Below, piece by piece: positions 19,667-26,836 of a DNA stretch of 64,000 nucleotides. Location: the NCBI RefSeq assembly GCF_946482605.1, contig NZ_CAMLSE010000003.1, positions 1 to 64,000 on the forward strand, written 5' to 3'. The position numbers were made by a program, and so were the translations under genes. The stretch is from an uncultured Dyadobacter sp. Lineage in GTDB: Bacteria; Bacteroidota; Bacteroidia; Cytophagales; Spirosomataceae. The notes beneath the pieces are model-generated. The model had not been told where the DNA came from, did not search any database, and was given only the letters and a program-made list of their open reading frames with translations. Within the stretch, counting starts at the first letter, position 1. Each line of letters opens with the position of its first letter.

Positions 19667-19707
19667 GTTGTTTTATAAAAATTTTTCCAAAAAAATCCAG
19701 CTATTTT

Positions 19708-19754
19708 TTGGAAACCGTATGGTTTCATTTACATTTGGAAACCATACGGTTTCC
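19708..19754 (+). promoter_or_regulatory. Promoter with two palindromic operators for the ArsR gene
   Basis: A Bacteroidota-type promoter is visible: TTG at 19708-19710, a 19-bp spacer, and TACATTTG at 19730-19737. The spacer holds a palindrome GAAACC-GTAT-GGTTTC (19711-19726). A second one, GAAACC-ATAC-GGTTTC (19738-19753), lies immediately downstream of the -7 element over the expected start site. The two cores are exact reverse complements of each other, 27 bp apart. A dimeric repressor bound here would block both polymerase contacts, so autoregulation by the ArsR protein encoded next is the natural reading (inference). Confidence 0.75.
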
Positions 19755-19783
19755 ATTTTTTTTTGCCGTTTCATCAAAATACC

Positions 19784-20110
19784 ATGAACCAGACCCGACG
19801 CGACGTTTTCCAGGCTATATCCGACCCTACGAGGCGCGAGATCATCCATTTGCTTTCGCACCGTACGCTCAACCTGAACCATGTGGCCGACCATTTCACG
19901 ATCAGCCGGCCCGCCGTTGCGAAACACATCCGCATCCTTACCGAATGCGGATTGGTGACGGTAAGAACCCAGGGGCGGGAGACGTTCTGCCAGGCCGATC
20001 TCAAAGGCCTCAAACAGGTTTCGGAATGGGCGAACACTTATCAGAAATTCTGGACCGACAAGCTGGACGCATTGGAACGGTTTCTGGACGACGACACAGA
20101 CAATTCATGA
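19784..20110 (+). CDS. ArsR-family winged-helix repressor
   Basis: 108 residues from the ATG at 19784. A winged-helix core spans almost the whole protein: RRDVFQAISDPTRREIIHLLSHR, then the recognition helix segment FTISRPAVAKHIRILTECGLV and the wing VRTQGRETFCQAD. The ELCVCDL metal-binding motif of ArsR/SmtB is absent, as is usual for the subgroup found beside SRPBCC (AHSA1) genes. It is first in a three-gene unit with two SRPBCC genes and has two matched palindromes over its promoter. Confidence 0.9.
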   Translation: MNQTRRDVFQAISDPTRREIIHLLSHRTLNLNHVADHFTISRPAVAKHIRILTECGLVTVRTQGRETFCQADLKGLKQVSEWANTYQKFWTDKLDALERFLDDDTDNS

Positions 20111-20145
20111 ACAAACTGGCTTCCGGCCGTAAAAAATTGTAAAAA

Positions 20146-21186
20146 ATGACAAAAACGACTCAACCCGCAGACATGGGGAAAGATGCGGACGGCTACCGCA
20201 TCACGTTCGACAGATTACTGCAACACCCGGCTTCGAAAGTCTGGGATGCATTGATCAACCCCGAAAAGCTGGCATTGTGGTTTATGAAAACCGAGCTTGA
20301 CCTGGTCCCCGGAGGCAGAATGACCATGCATTTCGGCGATGCTGCTGATACCGTTTCGTACGGGCGCATTGTCCGGTTCGAGCCTGAAAAGTACCTCGAA
20401 TACGTGTGGGAAAATGAGGACGGGCCCGATGAGCTCGCTGTATGGGAGCTGTTTCCCGAAGGTACTTCCCAATGCAGGCTTCGCTTTACATACAGCAGAT
20501 TGGCGGAAGGATACGCTGTGAGTGTTTCGGCGGGATGGCATCAGATGCTCGACCTGCTGGTCGATACGCTGGATCAAAAAACGGAACCATCGGTGCAGGT
20601 TCACGACGGCGAGGCTACGGCGGAAGGGAAAGCGCTTCAAAAGCACTACGCGGCGATGTGGAATGCCCGTTTCCGCGATTTTGAACTTTCCGAACATTAC
20701 GGGACGTTCCGCGCATCCGGCGATCACTTCGATATCCGGTTTGAACGAATACTAGCCCATCCTGCGTCCGCCGTCTGGCGGGCTATTACCGATCCCAAGG
20801 TCATGCAGCAATGGCTCGGCGGCCCGTGTGAGATGGATCTCCGGGAAGGCGGACGTGTAAAAATCGGTCTTTTGATGACCACAGTGGAAGGTCGGATTAC
20901 GCAACTCATCCCCGAAAAGCTGATCGAGTACACTTTCGGAGAAAGCGGCAACCACCTTCGCTGGGAAATACTTCCCGGGGACGGGCAGCAATGCAGACTC
21001 ATTTTTATCGAAACGGCCGTAGACAGATCCCACCTCGCAGGAGCTACGCCCGGCTGGCATGGCTACCTCGATTTTCTCGCCTTTGTACTGGATGGAAAGC
21101 CCGCCCCCTCTTTCCCCCTGGAAGCCTGGGACGAAGTATCCGCAGGAATCAGCACAGTCTATCAATCTGAAATCTCCAAACTCTAA
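20146..21186 (+). CDS. Tandem SRPBCC (AHSA1-type) protein
   Basis: A 346-residue protein with two consecutive START/Bet v1-like SRPBCC domains: about residues 12-145 (ITFDRLLQHPASKVWDALINPEKLALWF...) and about 192-315 (IRFERILAHPASAVWRAITDPKVMQQWLGG...). Each has the typical start (hydrophobic strand, HPASxVWxAI, P-K/E-x-x-x-x-W) and the late GWHxxLDxL helix. SRPBCC domains bind hydrophobic ligands in a deep cavity; no catalytic residue is evident. It is transcribed with the ArsR repressor upstream (35-bp gap) and another SRPBCC gene 12 bp downstream. Confidence 0.88.
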   Translation: MTKTTQPADMGKDADGYRITFDRLLQHPASKVWDALINPEKLALWFMKTELDLVPGGRMTMHFGDAADTVSYGRIVRFEPEKYLEYVWENEDGPDELAVWELFPEGTSQCRLRFTYSRLAEGYAVSVSAGWHQMLDLLVDTLDQKTEPSVQVHDGEATAEGKALQKHYAAMWNARFRDFELSEHYGTFRASGDHFDIRFERILAHPASAVWRAITDPKVMQQWLGGPCEMDLREGGRVKIGLLMTTVEGRITQLIPEKLIEYTFGESGNHLRWEILPGDGQQCRLIFIETAVDRSHLAGATPGWHGYLDFLAFVLDGKPAPSFPLEAWDEVSAGISTVYQSEISKL

Positions 21187-21198
21187 CCAACCCCAACT

Positions 21199-21630
21199 AT
21201 GGCCTTTGAACCGTTTATTCTCGAAAAAGTGTTGAATGCGCCACCGGCGAAAGTATGGAAGGCGCTCACCGAAGCAGACCAAATGCGCAAATGGTATTTC
21301 GACATCGCCGACTTTAAGGCTGAAACCGGCTTTGAGTTCGAGTTTACAGCCGAAAACGCCGGCATTGTCTACCGGCACTTGTGCAAGGTCAACACCGTTG
21401 AGCTGAACCGGAAACTGAGTTACTCCTGGCGGTACCCCGATTACCCCGGCGACTCGGAGGTCACCTTCGAACTACTGCCGGAAGGTGATAAAACCCGTCT
21501 GCGCCTGACCCACAGGGGGCTGCATACCTTCCCTCAGGATCATCCCGATTTCAAGCCGGAAAGTTTCAGTGCGGGCTGGAATTACATTATCGGCGAAAGT
21601 CTGGCAGGTTACGTCGCCAGCGAAGCCTAG
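21199..21630 (+). CDS. SRPBCC domain protein
   Basis: 143 residues, a single AHSA1-type SRPBCC domain: FILEKVLNAPPAKVWKALTEADQMRKWYFDIADFK at the start and FSAGWNYIIGESLAGYV at the end. It is the last gene of the ArsR-SRPBCC unit. Its TAG stop shares the CTAG at 21627-21630 with the stop of the convergent reductase gene, so the two transcripts overlap tail to tail. Confidence 0.9.
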   Translation: MAFEPFILEKVLNAPPAKVWKALTEADQMRKWYFDIADFKAETGFEFEFTAENAGIVYRHLCKVNTVELNRKLSYSWRYPDYPGDSEVTFELLPEGDKTRLRLTHRGLHTFPQDHPDFKPESFSAGWNYIIGESLAGYVASEA

Positions 21631-22679
21631 GGTATCACGCGCTCTGACCGGAGTTGGTCGAAAATACGGTAGAACATCTGCTCCGTGTCGGCATAGGCAT
21701 GGAAGCCGAGCTGTCTGGCTTTGGAACCGTCGGCGAGGAAGTCGTAATCCCAGGAGAAAACGAAATCGCCGAACGGCCAGGCCGACAATGCATCGTAGCC
21801 ATATTGCAGGCCGTGGCGCTCCATCAGCCTTTCCCACACGGGCGCTTTGTCGCGCATCACCTCCGCGAGCGGAAGCTGCACAGGCGGCGCGGTGTCGAGT
21901 CCGAAGTAACGGCCGAGCTTAGGCCACAGATCCTCCCAGCGGAACAGGTCGCCATTGTTGATATTGAAGGCCTGATTAGCCGCCTGCGGTGTGGTAGCGG
22001 CCCATACGGTCGCTTTGGCCAGCAAGTCGGCGTCGGTCATTTCGATCAGCGGATGATACGCACCCGGCTTTCCCGGAAACCGGAAAGGCACATTCAATTC
22101 TTTGGAAATCGATGCGTAAACGGCGATGAGCGACGCGAGGTTGAGCGGGTTACCGGGAGCGAAACCACCGACGACCGAGGGCCTGATCGCCGACCAGCTC
22201 CATGATTTCCCCTGCTGCAGCCCGGTTACGTACCGCTGCTGCTCCGTCATAAACTCGGGCAACATGATCGGCGGGTCGTCCTCGCGCGCCGGCGTCCGGA
22301 ACGGGCCCAGGTGCGCGCCGTATACTTTGTACCCCTGCATGAAACTGATATGCTGCAAATCCGGAGACACCTTTTCCATCGTTTCAACCACGTGGCGAAA
22401 CATCGTCATATTCGGCGCTACCAGTTCAGCCCAGGTAGGACGGTCCTGATAGGCGGTGTAAAAAACATGCGTCACTGTGCTCAGCGGGGCAAATTTGGCC
22501 GCCACGTCGTTTGCATTCAGCAAATCCACACCGATCATCTCTACGCCCGAGGGGCCGGACGAGGTCTTGCGCGACGTACCGATCACGCGCCAGTTGTCCA
22601 GCGTCCGCAGATGCGCCACCAGGTTCTTCCCGATGACCCCGTTTGCCCCGACTACCAGGGCGGTATGCAAGTTTTCCAT
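21627..22679 (-). CDS. SDR-family reductase of the PRISE type
   Basis: A 350-residue Rossmann-fold protein: N-terminal NAD(P) motif VVGANGVIGKNL (GxxGxxG), R-x-S/T pocket GTSRK, and the segment FMQGYKVYGAHLGPFRTPAREDDP, which matches the conserved (Q/T)G-x-K-x-Y region that replaces the usual YxxxK of SDRs in the progesterone 5-beta-reductase/iridoid synthase (PRISE) group, with EDDP following. PRISE enzymes reduce activated C=C bonds of enones with NADPH. It is last in an operon with a quinone reductase (mdaB-like) and a quinol monooxygenase (ygiN-like), so a role in detoxifying enones or quinones is plausible (inference). The exact substrate is unknown. Confidence 0.82.
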   Translation of the reverse strand: MENLHTALVVGANGVIGKNLVAHLRTLDNWRVIGTSRKTSSGPSGVEMIGVDLLNANDVAAKFAPLSTVTHVFYTAYQDRPTWAELVAPNMTMFRHVVETMEKVSPDLQHISFMQGYKVYGAHLGPFRTPAREDDPPIMLPEFMTEQQRYVTGLQQGKSWSWSAIRPSVVGGFAPGNPLNLASLIAVYASISKELNVPFRFPGKPGAYHPLIEMTDADLLAKATVWAATTPQAANQAFNINNGDLFRWEDLWPKLGRYFGLDTAPPVQLPLAEVMRDKAPVWERLMERHGLQYGYDALSAWPFGDFVFSWDYDFLADGSKARQLGFHAYADTEQMFYRIFDQLRSERVIP

Positions 22680-22685
22680 TTCAAT

Positions 22686-22979
22686 TCAGCGGTTGCTGAT
22701 GGGTTGTATAAGGTATATTTCGGGCTTTTGCTGCAATTTGTCCAGCGACTCAGCGAATGCGCGGATGTAGGGACGCTCGTTGTGCAGCGCCAGGCCTTCC
22801 GGGCTGGCCCAGATCTCCTGGAACACAAATACCCCGGGATCGGAGCCGTCCTGATAAAGGTCGTACTGCAGACAGGCCTCCTCTTTGCGTGACTCGGTCA
22901 CCATACCGAGCAGGGTTTCCCGAACTTCCTCGATGTGTTCCTGCCGGCTTTTGATAATCGCTGTTAAGTAAATGGGCAT
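22686..22979 (-). CDS. Antibiotic biosynthesis monooxygenase-family protein (YgiN-like)
   Basis: 97 residues with the ABM ferredoxin-like fold: LTAIIKSRQEHIEEVRETLLGMVTESRKEEACLQYDLYQD...FVFQEIWASPEGLALHNERPYIRAF. E. coli YgiN, the known relative, oxidises menadiol, is encoded next to the quinone reductase gene mdaB, and is thought to form a quinone redox cycle with it. Here the order is the same: the mdaB-like gene ends 11 bp upstream, and the PRISE-type reductase starts 6 bp downstream. Confidence 0.88.
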   Translation of the reverse strand: MPIYLTAIIKSRQEHIEEVRETLLGMVTESRKEEACLQYDLYQDGSDPGVFVFQEIWASPEGLALHNERPYIRAFAESLDKLQQKPEIYLIQPISNR

Positions 22980-22990
22980 GGCGTGGAATT

Positions 22991-23614
22991 TTAAAGTTGG
23001 GATTCGACTGCTTCGTTGCTGAAAACCGCTTCCAGATGCGCGAGGTACCGTTGCTTGTAGGCATCGATCTTCTCAGGTGTCACATTCTTTTCCAGATCAT
23101 GAAAGTGAATGCTTTCCAGCGGCTCCATACCGGTAAATGCATTCATCCGGTGAAAACCGAACATCACACCCTGATCCACCGAATGCTCCCTGAAAAACTC
23201 ACCGGGCAGCGTAAAAGCGGTCTCTGGTGCATTCCAGGTGGTGGTGAGCATGTACTGCCGGCCGTGCAGCATGCCGCCGGTACCGTAATTGATCTCCGGA
23301 CTTTCAATTTTGCGGCCGTCGCTCCGGTAAATGCCCTTGCGATGGCCCGCGGTGAAAACCGTGTCGATGTACTCTTTCAGTTTGTAAGGCATTGAAAACC
23401 ACCAGACTGGTGTGTGGTAAACGATCACGTCGGCCCACACAAATTTTTGCACCTCCTCGTCCGCGTCGTAGGGTTCATTAATGTCTGTCTGCTGTAACAG
23501 GAAACCGTTTTCTTCACTGAAAAACAAGCCGTCCAGCCCTGTGAGGGTATGGTTGAATTTCCCGCCCGAATGCGCAAAATGCTGGCCGCCGTTGATTACA
23601 AATATCTTTTTCAT
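22991..23614 (-). CDS. mdaB: NAD(P)H quinone reductase, MdaB-like flavoprotein
   Basis: A 207-residue flavodoxin-like protein: KIFVINGGQHFAHSGGKFNHTL at the N-terminus, the VWADVIVYHTPVWWFSMPYKLKEYIDTVF segment that carries FMN/FAD contacts, and the YMLTTTWNAPETAF region typical of MdaB (modulator of drug activity B). It performs two-electron reduction of quinones with NAD(P)H and protects against redox-cycling compounds. It is first in a three-gene operon with YgiN-like and PRISE-type genes, divergent from a LysR regulator across a 100-bp region with repeated AT-rich sites. Confidence 0.9.
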   Translation of the reverse strand: MKKIFVINGGQHFAHSGGKFNHTLTGLDGLFFSEENGFLLQQTDINEPYDADEEVQKFVWADVIVYHTPVWWFSMPYKLKEYIDTVFTAGHRKGIYRSDGRKIESPEINYGTGGMLHGRQYMLTTTWNAPETAFTLPGEFFREHSVDQGVMFGFHRMNAFTGMEPLESIHFHDLEKNVTPEKIDAYKQRYLAHLEAVFSNEAVESQL

Positions 23615-23655
23615 TGTGTTGTTTTTGAATTTGATGTTACAAATTTCCGGCGACC

Positions 23656-23705
23656 ATTTGTATTATCAAAATAACTTAAATTGTATATTTGTATTATAAA
23701 AATAA
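23656..23705 (+). promoter_or_regulatory. Divergent promoter region with direct repeat (candidate LysR sites)
   Basis: A 19-bp sequence, ATTTGTATTAT[C/A]AAAATAA, occurs at 23656-23674 and 23687-23705 with one mismatch, 31 bp apart (about three helical turns). The second copy overlaps a TATATTTG (23684-23691), a match to the Bacteroidota -7 element for the LysR gene; a TTTG at 23657-23660 is a possible -33 element at an upper-limit spacing of 23 bp. Paired sites between a LysR gene and its divergent target are the standard arrangement for this regulator family; binding here is inference. Confidence 0.5.
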
Positions 23706-23714
23706 TAGATAATC

Positions 23715-24635
23715 ATGCAACTCAATCTCGAATGGCTGCGCACCTTCAAGGCTATCTATGAAACCGGGACGCTCTCGGCCGCAGCACAGGAGCTTTTCAT
23801 ATCGCAGCCGGGCGTCAGTCTTCACCTGAACTCCCTGGAAGCCTACACGGGCCACAAGCTCTTCGACCGTTCGCCCCGGAAAATGGTGCCTACCGAAAAG
23901 GGCAAGGTACTGTACAACTTCGTCCTCGATCCGATACGCAAACTGGAAGCCGTGGAGCAGCATTTTCACAAAAGCTCCAAAGCAGAACGGCCCACAATCA
24001 GCCTCGGCATGTGTTTCGAAACCTTCCAGTACACGCTGGAAGAGCACATTGCCTCGCTCCCATTCAACCTGATCATCAAGTTCGGGGAATACCCGCAGAT
24101 GCAGCAGGACCTCGACAATGGCCTCCTCGACCTGATCGTGACACCGCAGCTGGGTTATCAGCAAAATCTCGTTTACAAACCATTCTCGCGCGAAAGGATC
24201 GTCCTGATCGCCGGCGGCAACACGGATACGGAACCGATTACCAGCCTGCTTGCGCAGCCGTCTAAAAGCGACGCGGCCAACTGGCTGAAACAGCAGATCT
24301 GGTACAGCACGGCGGCCGACATGGAGCATTTGAAGAATTTCTGGCTCAAAAACTTCGATCAGCACCCCGATTTCCGCCCCAATTACATTGTACCAAACAT
24401 CTGTTCCATTGTACGCTGCCTGAGCGACGGCGAGGGATTCTCGATCGTCCCGCATTTCCTATGCTGCGAAGCCGTCGAATCGGGACAGATACAGCTGGTT
24501 TGGGAAGGCACCGCACCGCTGGAAAACACCCTGTACTTCGGCACGCGGAAAAAGACCATCTACCAAAAGGAGATCGAGCAGTTGCAGGAAATATTTACCA
24601 GCAAATGGAGGGAACCCGAGGCAATGGCCGTTTAG
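23715..24635 (+). CDS. LysR-family transcriptional regulator
   Basis: 306 residues. N-terminal winged helix-turn-helix (LEWLRTFKAIYETGTLSAAAQELFISQPGVSLHLNSLEAYTGHKLFDR) at about residues 5-60, a linker helix (VLYNFVLDPIRKLEAVEQHFH), and a periplasmic-binding-protein-like effector domain (about 95-290). It is divergent from the mdaB-ygiN-PRISE operon and is the probable regulator of that operon. The effector domain is less conserved; the ligand may be a quinone or similar compound (inference). Confidence 0.92.
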   Translation: MQLNLEWLRTFKAIYETGTLSAAAQELFISQPGVSLHLNSLEAYTGHKLFDRSPRKMVPTEKGKVLYNFVLDPIRKLEAVEQHFHKSSKAERPTISLGMCFETFQYTLEEHIASLPFNLIIKFGEYPQMQQDLDNGLLDLIVTPQLGYQQNLVYKPFSRERIVLIAGGNTDTEPITSLLAQPSKSDAANWLKQQIWYSTAADMEHLKNFWLKNFDQHPDFRPNYIVPNICSIVRCLSDGEGFSIVPHFLCCEAVESGQIQLVWEGTAPLENTLYFGTRKKTIYQKEIEQLQEIFTSKWREPEAMAV

Positions 24636-24666
24636 AATGCTGTATGCTAATTGATTTGATGTAGCG

Positions 24667-25809
24667 TTACTGAGAACCTGATCGAGTTATCTCCAATATC
24701 CAGGTTGATATTTCCATTAGAGCCGTTGGAGAAAACGTTTGTTTCAGCTTCGCATACTCCTGCGGAGAACATTCCTCGCATTCCTGAAAAAAATGATTTA
24801 AACCGGGCAACTCCTTAGTGGTTACGCGCTTATTGACATTCTTCAAAGAATTGCCGATTGCTGTCAAGTTTTCTTTGGGAGTGACTTGCATGTCTCTTTC
24901 TCCATTTAATGCGAGAACTGGGCATGTTACTTTCGCGAGTGACGAGGCGGGGTTATGCCGCAAAAAGAATATCCACCAGGGAGTGGTAACGGCCGCCACT
25001 TGCTGGCTGACAAACTGCTCTTTCGTAATATTCGGCGGCATAAGCTTTTTCGGGAAGCTTTGAAATGCATTTTCCGCCAACGTAGCCAGCTTCGCATTTC
25101 GTTCATTGTCATTCTCCGTATTTCGGACGATTTCATAAGCTTCGCGGCTTATCGTTTTCGCTAGTGCTATCTCCGACTCGGAAAGCCCCAAAGTCTTTGC
25201 AATCAACCCTATTTGAATGAGCATTATTGAATCGCCCCTGATTCCCGGAGCTGCAAGTAGTGTAATAAAATCAATGTCCTTCGAACGACTCGCTACTATC
25301 GGTGCAATTGTCCCACCTTCGCTGTGCCCTATGAGCCCTATTTTACTTCTTTGAATTTCTTTTCTTGTTTTCAAATATTCAACCGCACTTTCCACGTCAT
25401 CGGCAAAATCCATGGACGATGCCGTTGCAAAATCACCAGTGGACTTTCCGACACCTCTGTCGTCAAACCTCAAAACCGCTATTCCTTGCTTCGTGAGATG
25501 ATCGGCCAACACAAGAAAAGGCTTGTGTCCGCCACTTACTTCTTCATCTCTATTCTGCGGGCCGCTTCCCGTGATTAACACGACTGCGGGATACATACCT
25601 ACTTTTCCGGGTAGCGTTAATGTTCCCGCGAGCAGGTCGCCAGTTTTTGAATTTGTAAATGCAATGTCCTCGCTGTAATATGGGTATGGTTTGGAGGGCT
25701 CTTGTGGATGCTGATTTTCAAGAATACGTCTTCGCGAATCACAACTACTATGAAACATTGCCGCCAGAAACATAATCGCCGGCAAGAAACTTGTCCTTAT
25801 CATTTGCAT
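24667..25809 (-). CDS. Alpha/beta hydrolase lipoprotein
   Basis: Start chosen at the ATG at 25809 (25803 equally possible), which gives a signal peptide ending in the lipobox HSSC; an ATG at 25881 would add 24 residues that spoil the signal. The fold has the oxyanion segment VLITGSGPQNRDEE, a DDRGVGKS loop, the nucleophile elbow GHSEGG, an acid in LNGERDMQVT and a late histidine in LPGLNHFFQEC. This matches the large S9-like esterase/hydrolase group of Bacteroidota; the natural ester is unknown. Unlike its neighbours, the sequence has more A/T-rich third positions (for example AAATCGCCAG-type stretches are scarcer), so recent acquisition is possible but unproven. Confidence 0.87.
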   Translation of the reverse strand: MQMIRTSFLPAIMFLAAMFHSSCDSRRRILENQHPQEPSKPYPYYSEDIAFTNSKTGDLLAGTLTLPGKVGMYPAVVLITGSGPQNRDEEVSGGHKPFLVLADHLTKQGIAVLRFDDRGVGKSTGDFATASSMDFADDVESAVEYLKTRKEIQRSKIGLIGHSEGGTIAPIVASRSKDIDFITLLAAPGIRGDSIMLIQIGLIAKTLGLSESEIALAKTISREAYEIVRNTENDNERNAKLATLAENAFQSFPKKLMPPNITKEQFVSQQVAAVTTPWWIFFLRHNPASSLAKVTCPVLALNGERDMQVTPKENLTAIGNSLKNVNKRVTTKELPGLNHFFQECEECSPQEYAKLKQTFSPTALMEISTWILEITRSGSQ

Positions 25810-25998
25810 ATCAGGTAGGTAATAGCTTTTGCAAATCAAAAAATTCCGTAGCCCTTCGAAACTTAAAAGAAGATGGATCATGCCACTTACTTACAACTTG
25901 CACATCTTCGAAATAAGAGGGCATTCATGGAATCTGGCGCCATTTTTCTTCGTCAAAATAAAAATACACTGTGTTGGGCTTTACAGGCAGTAAACCAT

Positions 25999-26032
25999 AA
26001 AAGCCCGCCCTGCAAGTGCAGAACGGGCTTTT
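25999..26032 (-). terminator. Terminator of the Ohr gene
   Basis: AAAAGCCCG (25999-26007) and CGGGCTTTT (26024-26032) form a 9-bp stem enclosing a second short stem (CTGCA-AG-TGCAG). Read on the minus strand it ends in a T-run 18 bp after the Ohr stop. Confidence 0.85.
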
Positions 26033-26049
26033 CAATGGCTAGGCGGCGC

Positions 26050-26511
26050 TTAAATCGCCACGTGGGTCGTTACTCCGATATTGCCGCGTGTGGCTTTGGA
26101 ATACGGACAGGTCTGATGCGCCGATTCGATCAGGGCGCGTGCAGTTTCCTCGTCCAGGCCAGGCAGGCTTACATTCAAACGGGCTTGCAGAAAATAGTCA
26201 GCCTTCGCCACGCCCAGATCGACCTCCGCGTCGACCGCGGTTCCCTCCGGAAGTGTGATCTTTTTCTTCGCTGCGGCAATGCCTATCGCCCCGATGAAAC
26301 AGGCCGACCAGCCCGCTGCGAACAGTTGTTCCGGGTTTGTACCCGTACCCACTGAACCTGGTGACGAAAGCTTAATATCCAGATGGCCGTCCGAGCTCCT
26401 CGACTCGCCTTCCCGTCCCCCGGTTGTATGGGTTTTCCCTGTGTACAATACTTTATCTATTGAGGTTGTACCTGCGACTGTGGTGATGTGGATCGTTTCC
26501 ATGATTTGCAT
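26050..26511 (-). CDS. ohr: Organic hydroperoxide resistance protein (Ohr/OsmC family)
   Basis: 153 residues (or 150 from the ATG at 26502). The family's two catalytic cysteines are present: C71 in GWSACFIGAI and C135 in HQTCPYSKATRGN, as well as the GTNPEQLFAAG motif. Ohr enzymes reduce organic and lipid hydroperoxides with lipoyl or thiol donors. It is a single gene with its own terminator; no OhrR regulator lies adjacent. Confidence 0.93.
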   Translation of the reverse strand: MQIMETIHITTVAGTTSIDKVLYTGKTHTTGGREGESRSSDGHLDIKLSSPGSVGTGTNPEQLFAAGWSACFIGAIGIAAAKKKITLPEGTAVDAEVDLGVAKADYFLQARLNVSLPGLDEETARALIESAHQTCPYSKATRGNIGVTTHVAI

Positions 26512-26641
26512 TGATTTTGTAGTTTCTGTTAGTATTCAATGTTGTTTAGAAACCCCGTTTTGTCTGCGATTTCTGATACAAATTGAATACATCAGCGCCG
26601 GAACCGACAGCACAAAACCGGCGGAATAGGCAAATAAGAAC

Positions 26642-26819
26642 CCGAACTGGACACACGCCGATCCGATGCGGAAAGCGGCTCACAAACCCCAAAAAACCTC
26701 CCGGTAACCTTAAAAAACCACATCGTACACGCCGCCCCGGGGTCTGTCCAGTTCGGGACGCAATGTGTCCAGTTCGGCCCGGTTCCGATTCTGCATGCTT
26801 GCAGGCAGCACTACTTTTG
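26642..26819 (+). promoter_or_regulatory. Triple TGTCCAGTTCGG site (candidate LytTR sites) and promoter
   Basis: The 12-bp sequence TGTCCAGTTCGG occurs at 26745-26756 and 26766-26777, a spacing of exactly 21 bp (two helical turns), and once inverted at 26642-26653. Its core CCAGTTCGG fits the published LytTR half-site pattern [TA][AC][CA]GTTN[AG][TG] at 8 of 9 positions, and LytTR sites typically come as direct repeats about 21 bp apart. A TACTTTTG (26812-26819) downstream matches the -7 element, which puts the direct repeat just upstream of the expected -33 region, as for an activator. No clear -33 TTG is seen. The window also encodes a LytTR regulator at 30423-31190. Confidence 0.55.
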
Positions 26820-26836
26820 AGAAAAAACAAACCGCT

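Noticed and set aside
24667..25809. Hydrolase gene as horizontally acquired on base composition
   Set aside because: It looks more AT-rich than its neighbours by eye, but no composition was computed and no mobile-element boundary was seen, so it is not listed as a finding.
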